This document shows, piece after piece, positions 48,616 through 57,444 of a stretch of DNA of 64,000 bases. The stretch covers positions 1-64,000 of the forward strand of contig NZ_SZQJ01000008.1 of the NCBI RefSeq assembly GCF_013369335.1, read 5' to 3'. Position numbers and translations under genes: made by a program. The notes under the pieces are model-generated. The model did no database searches, had not been told where the DNA came from, and saw only the letters and a program-made list of their open reading frames with translations. The first letter of the stretch is position 1. Every line of letters starts with the position of its first letter. Source of the DNA: Vibrio sp. JPW-9-11-11. GTDB taxonomy: Bacteria; Pseudomonadota; Gammaproteobacteria; Enterobacterales; Vibrionaceae.

Positions 48616-49086
48616 ATGCGCCATTCTGAAAAACAAGATAACCTCGTTCGCGCTTTTAAAGCCTTATTAAAAGAGGAACGTTTTGGTTCCCAAGGCGATA
48701 TTGTTGAAGCTCTTAAAAATGAAGGGTTCGAAAATATCAACCAGTCCAAAGTGTCACGTATGTTGACCAAATTTGGTGCGGTTCGTACCCGTAATGCCAA
48801 AATGGAGATGGTCTACTGCTTACCTGCTGAGCTTGGCGTACCAACAGTGTCGAGTTCTCTGCGTGAGTTAGTGCTTGATATCGACCATAACAACGCATTG
48901 GTGGTGATCCACACCGGCCCAGGGGCTGCACAGTTAATTGCTCGCTTACTCGATTCGCTCGGTAAAGCAGAGGGCATCTTAGGTGTCGTTGCGGGTGACG
49001 ATACCATCTTTATCACCCCTACTTTGTCCATTACCACTGAGCAGTTGTTCGATTCGGTGTGTGACCTTTTCGAGTACACAGGATGA
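48616..49086 (+). CDS. argR: Arginine repressor
   Basis: A hexameric DNA-binding protein that, with L-arginine as corepressor, controls arginine synthesis and catabolism. With the start at 48616 ([14 protein letters not shown]) it has 156 residues, the enteric length. Upstream in-frame codons overlap the operator and are unlikely. The winged-helix region includes [21 protein letters not shown]. The arginine-binding C-terminal domain holds the GTIL-like motif [14 protein letters not shown]. Confidence 0.96.
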   Translation: MRHSEKQDNLVRAFKALLKEERFGSQGDIVEALKNEGFENINQSKVSRMLTKFGAVRTRNAKMEMVYCLPAELGVPTVSSSLRELVLDIDHNNALVVIHTGPGAAQLIARLLDSLGKAEGILGVVAGDDTIFITPTLSITTEQLFDSVCDLFEYTG

Positions 49087-49111
49087 GCCTCACCCTGTGA
49101 AAACTTCACAT

Positions 49112-49136
49112 TCACGCCGTCAATTTAGCGGCGTGA
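49112..49136 (+). terminator. Hairpin after argR
   Basis: TCACGCCG (49112-49119) and CGGCGTGA (49129-49136) form an 8-bp stem. It lacks a good U-tract, so termination is uncertain. Its right arm overlaps the candidate CRP site. Confidence 0.5.
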
Positions 49137-49147
49137 TTCAGATCACA
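49132..49147 (+). promoter_or_regulatory. Candidate CRP site upstream of the TRAP operon
   Basis: CGTGA-TTCAGA-TCACA matches TGTGA-N6-TCACA at nine of ten positions. It lies 270 bp before the binding-protein start codon. Carbon-source control of the transporter is plausible, but the promoter itself was not located with confidence. Confidence 0.5.
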
Positions 49148-49416
49148 TCTTAAAAAAATCACCCCTTCGAACTAAATAAAACCTAAGCAATTGATTAATA
49201 TAGCAATTGCAATCAAAACAATCCTGCCACATTCCCATCTCATCTAGGCATAATGACTATATTTTTTAACACCCGTGTAATTATGTGCCAATTTTTTGCT
49301 ATTATTCAGCCACTTTTTCAACATATGGATTGAAAAAGATGCCGTTTCCAACATGAGGAAACTCCCCAAACAACTACACTTGTTTAGGGTTAATAATGAA
49401 TAAGGAAGGGAAATTC

Positions 49417-50385
49417 ATGGCATTGAACAAACTTATTAAAGTTGGTGCGATTGCAGCTGCCGTTATGGGCGCTGGCGCAGTTAACGCTCAAGAGTTCATC
49501 ACTATTGGTACCGGTTCTGTAACAGGTGTTTACTACCCAACTGGTGGTGCAATTTGTAAGCTAGTTAACAAAGGTCGTAAAGAGCACAATGTCCGTTGTT
49601 CTGTAGAATCTACTGGTGGTTCAATCTACAACGTCAACACAATCCGCGCTGGCGAGTTAGATTTCGGTATCGTTCAGTCCGATTGGCAGTACCACGGTTA
49701 CAACGGTACAAGTAAGTTTGCTGAGCAAGGCCCGTACAAAGAACTACGTGCAGTCTTCTCTCTACACACAGAACCATTCAACATCATCGCACGCAGTGAC
49801 GCGGGTATCGAAAATGTTGCCGACTTAAAAGGCAAGCGCGTCAACATCGGTAACCCAGGTTCAGGTGACCGTGCAACCATGGGTGTTGTGATGGAAGCGA
49901 TGGGCTGGACCAACGACGACTTTAAACTTGCGTCAGAACTGAAAGGCTCTGAGCGTTCTCAAGCTCTGTGTGACAACAAAATCGACGCATTCGTTTATGT
50001 GGTTGGTCATCCAAATGGATCAATCAAAGAAGCAACCACATCTTGTGATGCGAAGCTAGTATCAGCAACGGGTGCTAAGATCGACGAGATCGTAGCAAAC
50101 AACCCGTACTACGCGTACAGCACCGTTCCAGCGGGTATGTACCGCGGTACAGACGCTGACGTAAACAGCTTTGGTGTTGCAGCCACTATGGTGACAACGA
50201 CTAACGTGTCAGACAATGTCGCTTACAACGTAGCGAAGTCGGTATTCGAAAACTTCGATACCTTTAAACGTCTGCACCCTGCGTTCGCTAACCTGAAGAA
50301 AGAAGACATGGTGAAAGCCGGTCTATCGATTCCTTTGCACCCTGGCGCAGAGAAATATTACAAAGAGGTTGGTCTACTTAAGTAA
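49417..50385 (+). CDS. TAXI family TRAP transporter solute-binding protein
   Basis: A periplasmic binding protein of a tripartite ATP-independent transporter. The signal peptide spans about residues 1-24 (ends GAGAVNA). The mature part opens EFITIGTGSVTGVYYPTGG, a TAXI-type signature, followed by VRCSVESTGGSIYNV. The ligand cannot be read; TAXI proteins are reported to bind organic acids such as glutamate, 2-oxoglutarate or malate. The start at 49417 is favoured by AAGGAAGGG; an ATG 21 bp upstream overlaps that site. It is followed by a hairpin and then the permease. Confidence 0.93.
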   Translation: MALNKLIKVGAIAAAVMGAGAVNAQEFITIGTGSVTGVYYPTGGAICKLVNKGRKEHNVRCSVESTGGSIYNVNTIRAGELDFGIVQSDWQYHGYNGTSKFAEQGPYKELRAVFSLHTEPFNIIARSDAGIENVADLKGKRVNIGNPGSGDRATMGVVMEAMGWTNDDFKLASELKGSERSQALCDNKIDAFVYVVGHPNGSIKEATTSCDAKLVSATGAKIDEIVANNPYYAYSTVPAGMYRGTDADVNSFGVAATMVTTTNVSDNVAYNVAKSVFENFDTFKRLHPAFANLKKEDMVKAGLSIPLHPGAEKYYKEVGLLK

Positions 50386-50398
50386 CCACTCTTTGGTC

Positions 50399-50433
50399 AC
50401 CAAGGAGGCTCCCCCTCCTTGGTGGTAATTTTT
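50399..50433 (+). terminator. Hairpin between the TRAP binding protein and permease genes
   Basis: ACCAAGGAGG (50399-50408) and CCTCCTTGGT (50414-50423) pair perfectly around CTCCC, followed by GGTAATTTTTAC. As in many transporter operons it probably allows partial readthrough, so that more binding protein than permease is made. Confidence 0.75.
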
Positions 50434-50596
50434 ACAACAATTCCCTACTTTGAGTTTTGCCTCTTAAAGCTCAACCTCTTTATCTCTAATAGCAAACAAC
50501 TGAGCAATATTTCATCTTTTCACTACAATGAAAGATGCTAAATACAGGTTCTAATAATCATAAGTATACGAACCATTCATAATAAGGATTTAGTAC

Positions 50597-53176
50597 ATGT
50601 CGAAGACAACAACTCCGTCTCAAGATGTGCAAGAAATGGTAGCTCAATCCGATACAGGTGCGCGTGCCCCATCAGGGCTTGCAGGTCGCATCTTGTGGTT
50701 TGTGCCGCTATGTTGGTCACTATTCCAACTTTGGTACGCGTCACCTTTACCGTTTATTTTTAATTTTGGCGTACTTAACGACACCGAAGCGCGCTCGATT
50801 CACTTGATGTTCGCAGTATTCCTCGCGTTTACGGCTTATCCTGCGATGAAGAGCTCACCTCGCGACCATATCCCAGCGATTGACTGGCTATTGGCGCTTG
50901 CGGGCAGTTTCTCTGCGGCTTATATCTATATTTTCTACACTGAACTTGCCGGACGCTCAGGCGCGCCAACGTCATTGGATATCGTGATCGCAGTAACCGG
51001 CATGGTGTTATTGCTCGAGGCAACACGCCGCGCGCTCGGTCCACCTCTGATGGTAGTAGCAGCCGTCTTCCTACTGTACACATTCGGCGGTCCGTACATG
51101 CCAGATGTGATTGCGCATAAAGGTGCAAGCATCAATAAAGCCATGTCACACTTATGGCTGACCACCGAAGGGGTCTTTGGGGTTGCGTTAGGAGTGTCGA
51201 CATCCTTTGTATTCTTATTCGTCCTATTTGGCGCTATGTTAGAACGCGCCGGAGCCGGTGCTTACTTTATTAAGGTGGCCTTTTCACTGCTTGGCCACAT
51301 GCGTGGTGGCCCAGCAAAAGCAGCTGTGGTTGCTTCTGGCCTATCAGGCTTAGTGTCTGGCTCATCCATCGCCAACGTAGTGACTACTGGTACCTTTACC
51401 ATTCCATTGATGAAACGTGTCGGTTTCCCGGGCACAAAAGCGGGAGCGGTAGAAGTGGCAGCCTCAACCAACGGCCAGTTAACACCACCGATTATGGGCG
51501 CGGCCGCTTTCTTAATGGTTGAATATGTCGGCATCTCATATGTCGAGGTGATTAAAGCGGCGATTTTACCAGCGCTGATCTCTTACATCGCTCTGATCTA
51601 CATCGTTCACCTTGAAGCCTGCAAAGCGGGCATGACTGGTTTGCCACGCCGCCACAATCCAACCCTAATCGCGAGCTTACTCTCGTTCACTGGTACGATC
51701 CTTGGTTTATGCGTGGTCAGTGGCGCAGTGTACTACGGTGTGGGCTGGACCAAAGATGTGTTTGGTGAAGCGGCAACACCGATCGTCACAGTCGCTCTGC
51801 TACTCACTTACGTGGCCTTGGTGAATATCTCGGCAAAATACGCCAAAGAAGGCGCGATAGAAATTGATGCAGAGTTGACCGAAGTGCCTGATCCAGGTCC
51901 AACGATCAAATCTGGCCTGCACTACTTATTGCCAATCGTCGTGTTGGTATGGTGCCTGACGGTTGAGCGTTTTTCTCCTGGTTTGTCTGCTTTTTGGGCA
52001 ACCGTGTTTATGATCTTTATCTTGCTTACCCAGCGACCACTTATGGCTCTGCTTGCCAAGCAAGGCTCACTGGTAGAACACACCAAAGCTGGTTTTGTGG
52101 ATCTCGCAGAGAGCTTGGTCTCGGGCGCGCGCAACATGATCGGTATTGGTGTAGCGACGGCAGCAGCCGGTACGGTTGTTGGCGTGGTGACATTAACAGG
52201 CATTGGCCTTGTGATGACCGACTTTGTCGAGTTCATTTCAGGCGGTAATATCATTCTCATGTTGTTGTTCACGGCTGTGATCAGCTTGATCTTGGGGATG
52301 GGGTTACCGACCACGGCGAACTACATTGTTGTCTCCACTCTGATGGCTCCGGTTATCGTCACTCTTGGCGCTCAAAGTGGTTTGATCATCCCATTGATCG
52401 CGGTACACCTGTTTGTGTTCTACTTCGGTATTCTTGCCGATGACACGCCCCCGGTAGGTTTAGCCGCCTTCGCCGCGGCAGCGATTGCGAAGTCGGACCC
52501 GATTCGCACCGGTATTCAAGGGTTTACTTACGATATTCGAACCGCCATTTTGCCATTCATGTTTATTTTTAACACTCAATTATTGTTGATGGGAATAGAC
52601 ACATGGTGGCATTTAATGCTCACGATCATATCTTCCGTGATTGCAATGCTGATATTCTCCGCTGCAACGCAAGGTTGGTGGTTCACTAAGAATAAATGGT
52701 GGGAGACGTTACTCCTGCTTGCTCTGACCTTTACCTTCTTCCGTCCGGGCTTTTGGTGGGATCAAATCTATCCGGCCAAAGTTCAGCACCCTGGCACAGA
52801 GATCGCGCAAATTGCCGAAAGCCTAAACGTCGGTGAAGAGATTGAGCTGCTCGTCGCGGGTGAAAACCTAGAAGGCGATTACATCTCTAAAACCGTCCGT
52901 CTACCGTTTGACGATCAAGCTGAAACAGCGGATGAACGTATATCGTCAATGGGCTTGATGCTCAACAATGCCAACGGACGAATGATCGTCGACATGGTCG
53001 AGTTCGGCAGCCCTGCGGAGTCATCTGGTATCGACTTCGACTGGGAGATTCGTTCTGTGGTTGTCGACGCTGACCGTCCAATGAAAGAGTGGGTATTCCT
53101 ACCAGCACTGATGCTGTTGATAGGATTAGCGTTAAATCAGAAACGACGCGCTCGTAAGGAACAACTGAGCGCTTAA
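50597..53176 (+). CDS. TRAP transporter fused permease (4TM plus 12TM) with C-terminal DUF3394 domain
   Basis: An 859-residue inner-membrane permease driven by an ion gradient (Na+ is likely in a marine vibrio; inferred). The N-terminal part has four membrane segments (DctQ-like); the larger DctM-like part holds repeated motifs such as ASGLSGLVSGSSIANVVTTG and GMGLPTTANYIV. After about residue 715 a soluble segment with the PDZ-like string VDMVEFGSPAESSGIDFDWEI leads to a last membrane segment at about 830-848. This DUF3394 tail is found in TAXI-type fused permeases. It works with the binding protein upstream and the stress protein downstream. Confidence 0.93.
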   Translation: MSKTTTPSQDVQEMVAQSDTGARAPSGLAGRILWFVPLCWSLFQLWYASPLPFIFNFGVLNDTEARSIHLMFAVFLAFTAYPAMKSSPRDHIPAIDWLLALAGSFSAAYIYIFYTELAGRSGAPTSLDIVIAVTGMVLLLEATRRALGPPLMVVAAVFLLYTFGGPYMPDVIAHKGASINKAMSHLWLTTEGVFGVALGVSTSFVFLFVLFGAMLERAGAGAYFIKVAFSLLGHMRGGPAKAAVVASGLSGLVSGSSIANVVTTGTFTIPLMKRVGFPGTKAGAVEVAASTNGQLTPPIMGAAAFLMVEYVGISYVEVIKAAILPALISYIALIYIVHLEACKAGMTGLPRRHNPTLIASLLSFTGTILGLCVVSGAVYYGVGWTKDVFGEAATPIVTVALLLTYVALVNISAKYAKEGAIEIDAELTEVPDPGPTIKSGLHYLLPIVVLVWCLTVERFSPGLSAFWATVFMIFILLTQRPLMALLAKQGSLVEHTKAGFVDLAESLVSGARNMIGIGVATAAAGTVVGVVTLTGIGLVMTDFVEFISGGNIILMLLFTAVISLILGMGLPTTANYIVVSTLMAPVIVTLGAQSGLIIPLIAVHLFVFYFGILADDTPPVGLAAFAAAAIAKSDPIRTGIQGFTYDIRTAILPFMFIFNTQLLLMGIDTWWHLMLTIISSVIAMLIFSAATQGWWFTKNKWWETLLLLALTFTFFRPGFWWDQIYPAKVQHPGTEIAQIAESLNVGEEIELLVAGENLEGDYISKTVRLPFDDQAETADERISSMGLMLNNANGRMIVDMVEFGSPAESSGIDFDWEIRSVVVDADRPMKEWVFLPALMLLIGLALNQKRRARKEQLSA

Positions 53177-53275
53177 AGAGTCAGCCCTACACGCGTGGTA
53201 GGGCTACACTTATATTATGAATGCAATCCACGCCGTTGACCGAACAAACGGTGACGGATGAAGAGAGATATGACC

Positions 53276-53713
53276 ATGTACAAACAGATTCTCGTTCCAG
53301 TCGATTTAAACGACAAAGGCTTTTCAGACAAAGCGGTTGAGTTGGCGGTATGGCACGCTAAGCACTCCAATGCCGAAGTGCATTTGCTTAATGTTCTGCC
53401 CGGTATTCATATGTCGATGGTCGCCACTTACTTCCCCAAAGATGCGGCGATGAAGATGAAAACCGATGTCGAAAGCCAGTTGAAGGCGTTTGCAGCGCAG
53501 CATATTGCCGAAGATGTGGTCTACAAGGTACACGTTGCGGAAGGCAAACCTTACTCAACCATTCTTACCTACGCAGAAAAGCTAGGGGCGGACCTGATCG
53601 TCATGCCAAGTCACAAGCGTTCTAAGATAGATAAAGTCGTACTCGGTTCAGTCGCCAGCAAAGTCGTCAATAATTCCCCTATCAACGTACTGGTGGTGAA
53701 ACCCCAAGGCTAA
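53276..53713 (+). CDS. Universal stress protein (UspA family), TRAP-associated
   Basis: A 145-residue protein with MYKQILVPVDLND at the start and the ATP-binding motif GSVASKVVNNSPINVLVV at the end, typical of ATP-binding Usp proteins. The start at 53276 is chosen because GAAGAGAGA lies about 7 bp upstream; ATGs at 53258 and 53270 are alternatives. It sits 99 bp after the TRAP permease gene. In Halomonas, the TRAP-linked Usp TeaD modulates ectoine transport, so a regulatory role for this protein is a reasonable inference. Confidence 0.9.
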   Translation: MYKQILVPVDLNDKGFSDKAVELAVWHAKHSNAEVHLLNVLPGIHMSMVATYFPKDAAMKMKTDVESQLKAFAAQHIAEDVVYKVHVAEGKPYSTILTYAEKLGADLIVMPSHKRSKIDKVVLGSVASKVVNNSPINVLVVKPQG

Positions 53714-53733
53714 CGACGCGAGTCTCACTGTGT

Positions 53734-53758
53734 AAGGCGCTCAATGAGCGCCTTTTTT
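53734..53758 (+). terminator. Terminator of the TRAP-usp operon
   Basis: AAGGCGCTC and GAGCGCCTT pair around a short loop and are followed by TTTTTG. Confidence 0.9.
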
Positions 53759-53857
53759 GATTGGCTCGACCTATCAATCAAATCGGTACAACTCATTTTA
53801 TATAATGCGAATAATTATCAATAATGTCTTTCATCAGAATCAACATGAGCGACCAAG

Positions 53858-54259
53858 ATGAAAAAGACACTGACATTCGCATCTCTCCATTTTACGATTG
53901 CATTCACCGTGGCGTACCTACTGACGGGTGATCTTCTCATTGGTAGCTTGATCGCCATGATCGAACCCTCAGTGAACACCGTCGCTTTTTACTTTCACGA
54001 ACGTATCTGGCAAAAAAGCCAAGCTCTGCAAACTTTGGCCCGTTCAGCAAAGGCGAAAACCACCAGCTTCGCCGTGGTACATTTTAGTGTTGCATTTGGT
54101 GTAGTCTACTTAATGACTGGCGATGCGTTTGTAGGCGGTATCATGGCAGCGATTGAACCTAGCATTAATACCTTTGCCTACTACTTCCATGAGAAAGTAT
54201 GGCTACATAAGCAAGACACGACGCATCAATGGCAGTGCAGCCACGCTTACAGTGGGTAG
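53858..54259 (+). CDS. Tandem DUF2061 membrane protein
   Basis: A 133-residue membrane protein made of two copies of the DUF2061 unit. Residues 1-52 (TFASLHFTIAFTVAYLLTGD then IEPSVNTVAFYFHERIW) and residues 68-121 (FAVVHFSVAFGVVYLMTGD then IEPSINTFAYYFHEKVW) align closely. Each unit has two hydrophobic helices and a conserved Glu-Pro-Ser-x-Asn-Thr / Tyr-Phe-His-Glu signature. The function is unknown. It is downstream of the TRAP operon but past a terminator. Its last 13 bp overlap the convergent gene. Confidence 0.85.
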   Translation: MKKTLTFASLHFTIAFTVAYLLTGDLLIGSLIAMIEPSVNTVAFYFHERIWQKSQALQTLARSAKAKTTSFAVVHFSVAFGVVYLMTGDAFVGGIMAAIEPSINTFAYYFHEKVWLHKQDTTHQWQCSHAYSG

Positions 54260-55047
54260 TGGGAAACACACATATCTTTACTGAGACCAATGTGGAATCG
54301 TTGGCGTTGATCGTCGAGCGTCACTTCGAGCAAATACAAATCTTCCGCTTTTGGATTAGGGCAATCTGCATAAATCGGCGCTTCAATTTGAAATAGCGCA
54401 CTCACGTGGTTATCGCGTACATCGATGGGTAAATGGTAGGTCATACCGTTGAATTTTACCGCTGCCGACACCAATCCAGCCGCGTAGGTCGTGTAATGCA
54501 AATCAACCAAAAACTCACAGCCACCACCATGATGCCAAATTTGCTCAGTCGCCACATGCTCTAGTCGCACATGGCGAATGAATTGCAGATAAGGGGCTTG
54601 CCACACTCCTATGCGAGAGTCACTGGGGTGATAGGGGCTCTGATCCAGCGGACAAAGTGCGACATCTTGCTCCTCAAGAAGGCAGTCCTGGTCTTGTTCA
54701 AGAAACAGGATTTCAAAGCGGTTTCTTCCAAGCTGTAAATAAGGGCGAATATCTTTTTTGTATACTGACTGGGACTGATCGCAATCAAACACCGCGACCC
54801 CATTAACCCTAACTTCAGCGTAATAGTCGATGCCAGATATGATCAGGTCAACCGCAGCAAACGCCAACATCGCTTCGTCAACTTCAATATCATGCATCAA
54901 GTGCCACTCTTGCTGAGCAATTTCTGACTCCGACAGCGTGTCGGGTAGCACATGACTCAACGGCGCAGGAAAGGTGATATCGTCTTGAGGAATCGATAAA
55001 TCCGTCAGTGGAGAGAGTTGCCATAAGCCTGCAAGAGGGAGCTGCAT
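54247..55047 (-). CDS. Orphan GH2 sugar-binding-domain-like protein
   Basis: A 266-residue protein whose N-terminal 140 residues resemble the jelly-roll 'sugar-binding' domain at the start of family 2 glycosidases (beta-mannosidase/beta-galactosidase). Matching features are LPLAGLWQLS, an acidic/aromatic centre with YYAEVRVNGVAVF near 76-88, and IRPYLQLGRNRFEILF. The second half adds a further beta-rich part with RIGVWQAPYLQFI near 145-157. The TIM-barrel catalytic domain and its Glu residues are missing, so it is not expected to cleave glycosides. No signal peptide is seen. It could be a shortened mannosidase or a carbohydrate-binding protein with a new role. Confidence 0.65.
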   Translation of the reverse strand: MQLPLAGLWQLSPLTDLSIPQDDITFPAPLSHVLPDTLSESEIAQQEWHLMHDIEVDEAMLAFAAVDLIISGIDYYAEVRVNGVAVFDCDQSQSVYKKDIRPYLQLGRNRFEILFLEQDQDCLLEEQDVALCPLDQSPYHPSDSRIGVWQAPYLQFIRHVRLEHVATEQIWHHGGGCEFLVDLHYTTYAAGLVSAAVKFNGMTYHLPIDVRDNHVSALFQIEAPIYADCPNPKAEDLYLLEVTLDDQRQRFHIGLSKDMCVSHYPL

Positions 55048-55124
55048 AGTATCAAACTTGTCCTAGATCAAAGTTTGCCGATTATAAAGCCAGACGCGGT
55101 TTAAAAGATAGTAAAGCAATGCAA

Positions 55125-55157
55125 CAAAACAAAAATACCAGCCAAATGGCTGGTATT
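55125..55157 (-). terminator. Terminator of rraB
   Basis: AATACCAGCC (55134-55143) and GGCTGGTATT (55148-55157) form a 10-bp stem, followed on the minus strand by TTTGTTTTG. Confidence 0.88.
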
Positions 55158-55183
55158 ATAAGACAGGTAGACGGAGTCAAAAA

Positions 55184-55597
55184 TTACTCTTCGTCATCCT
55201 CTTCTTCAGGATAAAGTGCATCTTCACCCTCGTAGTATGTTCCCCAGCCATCATAAATAATGTCATATTTTTCAGCCAGGTGGACTAATTTTTCTACTTG
55301 CTCATCGATAGCTTCAGCGTTAAGTTTTGATTCCATAGTCGCATCGCAACAGAGCAGTTTGTTGCCATCTTCGTCTTCTGTTTCTTCAGCTTCGAGTACT
55401 TCGAACCCCATCTTGAATGCTTCAACAACGGCTTTTTCTAACGTATTAAAATCTTCAGCAAACAGGTGATGTTCAATGTCATATAGAGCGTCAGGATCAC
55501 TGCCATCTTCTAATAAAGCTTGAATGATATCGCGAGTATCTTCTTTTTGAACTTCAATTAACTCTTCAACCGATAGATATTCATCTTGTTGAGACAT
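55184..55597 (-). CDS. rraB: Regulator of ribonuclease E activity B
   Basis: An inhibitor that binds the scaffold region of RNase E and alters mRNA decay. The 137-residue protein starts at 55595-55597 ([13 protein letters not shown]) with TGGAGC upstream; an ATG 24 bp earlier is less likely. The sequence is very acidic and ends in an Asp/Glu-only tail. [20 protein letters not shown] and [10 protein letters not shown] are characteristic RraB stretches. It appears as a single gene with its own terminator. The 3' end of rng, encoding the RNase E paralogue, is also in the window. Confidence 0.93.
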   Translation of the reverse strand: MSQQDEYLSVEELIEVQKEDTRDIIQALLEDGSDPDALYDIEHHLFAEDFNTLEKAVVEAFKMGFEVLEAEETEDEDGNKLLCCDATMESKLNAEAIDEQVEKLVHLAEKYDIIYDGWGTYYEGEDALYPEEEDDEE

Positions 55598-56162
55598 ATG
55601 CCGTGCTCCAGATAATGACAAAATTGATCGTAACTAACAGCGGTGAAATATCGCATGGATCCAGCAAAATTACTACCTGAAAAAGGATCCGAACCCGATC
55701 TTTATCGCCCCGACACCTCAGTCTCTCGCGAGATCGAGTTCACAACAATAAAATTTAACATTTTTTTATCAAAGCCGGATTTCAGAACATTCTCTCTATT
55801 GTTTACTTGCTGCTAACCACTACTGTTTATGCGTTTTTATCTGGTTAGCATGCATATCCGAGATTTCAAACCAACTGAATAAAACGTGCACTATTTTACT
55901 ATTGGTCGCCATTATCTGCATAGCTATGCTGGATTGTCGCGGCAACGTGCATTCACTCTCCTCTCGAGAGACGAATAGCAACGCAGATTAGCTCTGATTT
56001 GAAAGCAGTCAAAAATAGCATCTTAATTCAAAATTAAGACAATTTACAAAATCTTTAACCATTATTGGTCATTATTGCAAACCATAGAACTAGAAAGTGA
56101 ACTTGCATCTTTATAACAACCTTGTCATAAATACGCTCAGGAAAAACAAGTAAGGATACAAA
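55598..56162. other. Large intergenic region upstream of arcA
   Basis: About 565 bp lie between the divergent rraB and arcA genes. It contains the GCATAGCTATGC palindrome (55918-55929), a perfect CTCTCGAGAG palindrome near 55962, an AT-rich inverted repeat TTAATTcaAAATTAA near 56022, and an AAGGA ribosome binding site before arcA. No coding region is supported. The size suggests complex control of arcA. Confidence 0.5.
55918..55929 (+). promoter_or_regulatory. Candidate ArgR operator upstream of arcA
   Basis: GCATAGCTATGC is identical to the palindrome upstream of argR (48557-48568) and fits the ARG box half-site spacing. It lies 234 bp before the arcA start codon. ArgR activation or repression of arginine deiminase genes is known in several bacteria. 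Confidence 0.5.
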
Positions 56163-57383
56163 ATGAGTAAGTTGTATGTAGGCTCAGAAGTAGGTCAGTT
56201 AAGACGTGTATTATTAAACCGCCCGGAGCGCGCCCTCACTCACCTCACTCCCTCTAACTGTCACGAGCTACTGTTTGATGATGTATTAGCCGTAGAGGCA
56301 GCGGGTGAAGAACACGATAAGTTTGCCCAAACTTTAACCAACCAAGGCGTCGAGGTTCTGCTACTTCATGACTTGCTAGTCGAAACGTTAGCAGTCGCGG
56401 AAGCCAAAACTTGGCTACTTGAAACCCAAATTTCTGACTTCCGCTTTGGGCCAACATTTGCTAGAGACTTGCGTCACTACTTAGCCGAGATGGATAACGA
56501 ACACCTTGCGACGGTATTGCTCGGCGGATTGGCTTACTCTGAGCTGCCCATACAGTCAGCGTCGATGCTGCCACATATGCATCGTCCTCTCGATTTTGTT
56601 ATTGAACCCTTACCTAATCACCTATTTACCCGTGATACGTCTTGTTGGGTTTATGGTGGCGTATCACTCAATCCGATGATGAAAGCGGCGCGTCAACGCG
56701 AGACCAACCACTTACGTGCGATCTACCGTTGGCACCCAGTCTTTGCAGGCCAAGACTTTATCAAGTACTTCGGCGACGAAGATCTTCACTACGATAACGC
56801 CAATATTGAAGGGGGCGATGTTCTGGTGATCGGTAAAGGGGCGGTGTTAATTGGCATGTCTGAACGCACTACGGCGCAAGGTGTGGAAAACCTCGCCGCA
56901 AAACTGTTTAAACACGGTCAGGCAAAACAAGTGATTGCGATTGAGCTACCTAAACACCGCTCTTGTATGCACTTAGATACCGTCATGACCCATATGGATG
57001 TCGATACCTTCTCTGTCTATCCAGAAATTATGCGCAAAGATCTTAATACTTGGCGACTAACTCCGAAACAAGATGGTGAGATGAAGGTAGAAAAAGTGCC
57101 TAGCTTTATCCACTCCATCGAGCAAGCCCTTGAACTGGATTACTTAAAGATCATCACCACAGGTGGCGATAGCTACGAAGCAGAGCGCGAACAGTGGAAT
57201 GATGCTAACAACGTACTCACGGTCAAACCTGGTGTGGTCATCGGTTACGAGCGCAACGTTTATACCAATGAGAAATATGACAAGGCCGGGATTGAAGTTT
57301 TGACCATCCCTGGCAACGAACTTGGCCGCGGTCGTGGCGGTGCCCGCTGTATGAGTTGCCCGATTGAGCGCGACGGAATATAA
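56163..57383 (+). CDS. arcA: Arginine deiminase
   Basis: Hydrolyses arginine to citrulline and ammonia, the first step of the ADI pathway, which yields ATP through carbamoyl phosphate and raises pH. The 406 residues match the family. Active-site motifs are visible: FTRDTSCW near 156-163, [11 protein letters not shown] near 218-228, [14 protein letters not shown] near 273-286 and the nucleophilic Cys in [12 protein letters not shown] at the C-terminus. Neither arcB nor arcC is adjacent; argF elsewhere in the window could supply the carbamoyltransferase step. It ends at a strong terminator. Confidence 0.95.
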   Translation: MSKLYVGSEVGQLRRVLLNRPERALTHLTPSNCHELLFDDVLAVEAAGEEHDKFAQTLTNQGVEVLLLHDLLVETLAVAEAKTWLLETQISDFRFGPTFARDLRHYLAEMDNEHLATVLLGGLAYSELPIQSASMLPHMHRPLDFVIEPLPNHLFTRDTSCWVYGGVSLNPMMKAARQRETNHLRAIYRWHPVFAGQDFIKYFGDEDLHYDNANIEGGDVLVIGKGAVLIGMSERTTAQGVENLAAKLFKHGQAKQVIAIELPKHRSCMHLDTVMTHMDVDTFSVYPEIMRKDLNTWRLTPKQDGEMKVEKVPSFIHSIEQALELDYLKIITTGGDSYEAEREQWNDANNVLTVKPGVVIGYERNVYTNEKYDKAGIEVLTIPGNELGRGRGGARCMSCPIERDGI

Positions 57384-57399
57384 AGCGAGAAAACATGGG

Positions 57400-57432
57400 A
57401 AGGGTTAACATGAACTGTTAACCCTTTTTTTC
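57400..57432 (+). terminator. Terminator of arcA
   Basis: AAGGGTTAACA and TGTTAACCCTT form an 11-bp stem with loop TGAAC, followed by TTTTT. Confidence 0.92.
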
Positions 57433-57444
57433 AAGAAATTACAC

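Noticed and set aside
49260..49320. Sigma-54 promoter before the TRAP operon
   Set aside because: GTGCCAATTTTTTGCT looks superficially similar, but the GG/GC elements and spacing of -24/-12 promoters are not met.
51922..52314. 130-codon antisense frame over the TRAP permease
   Set aside because: It is a shadow frame with low-complexity Thr/Pro content and no start signals.
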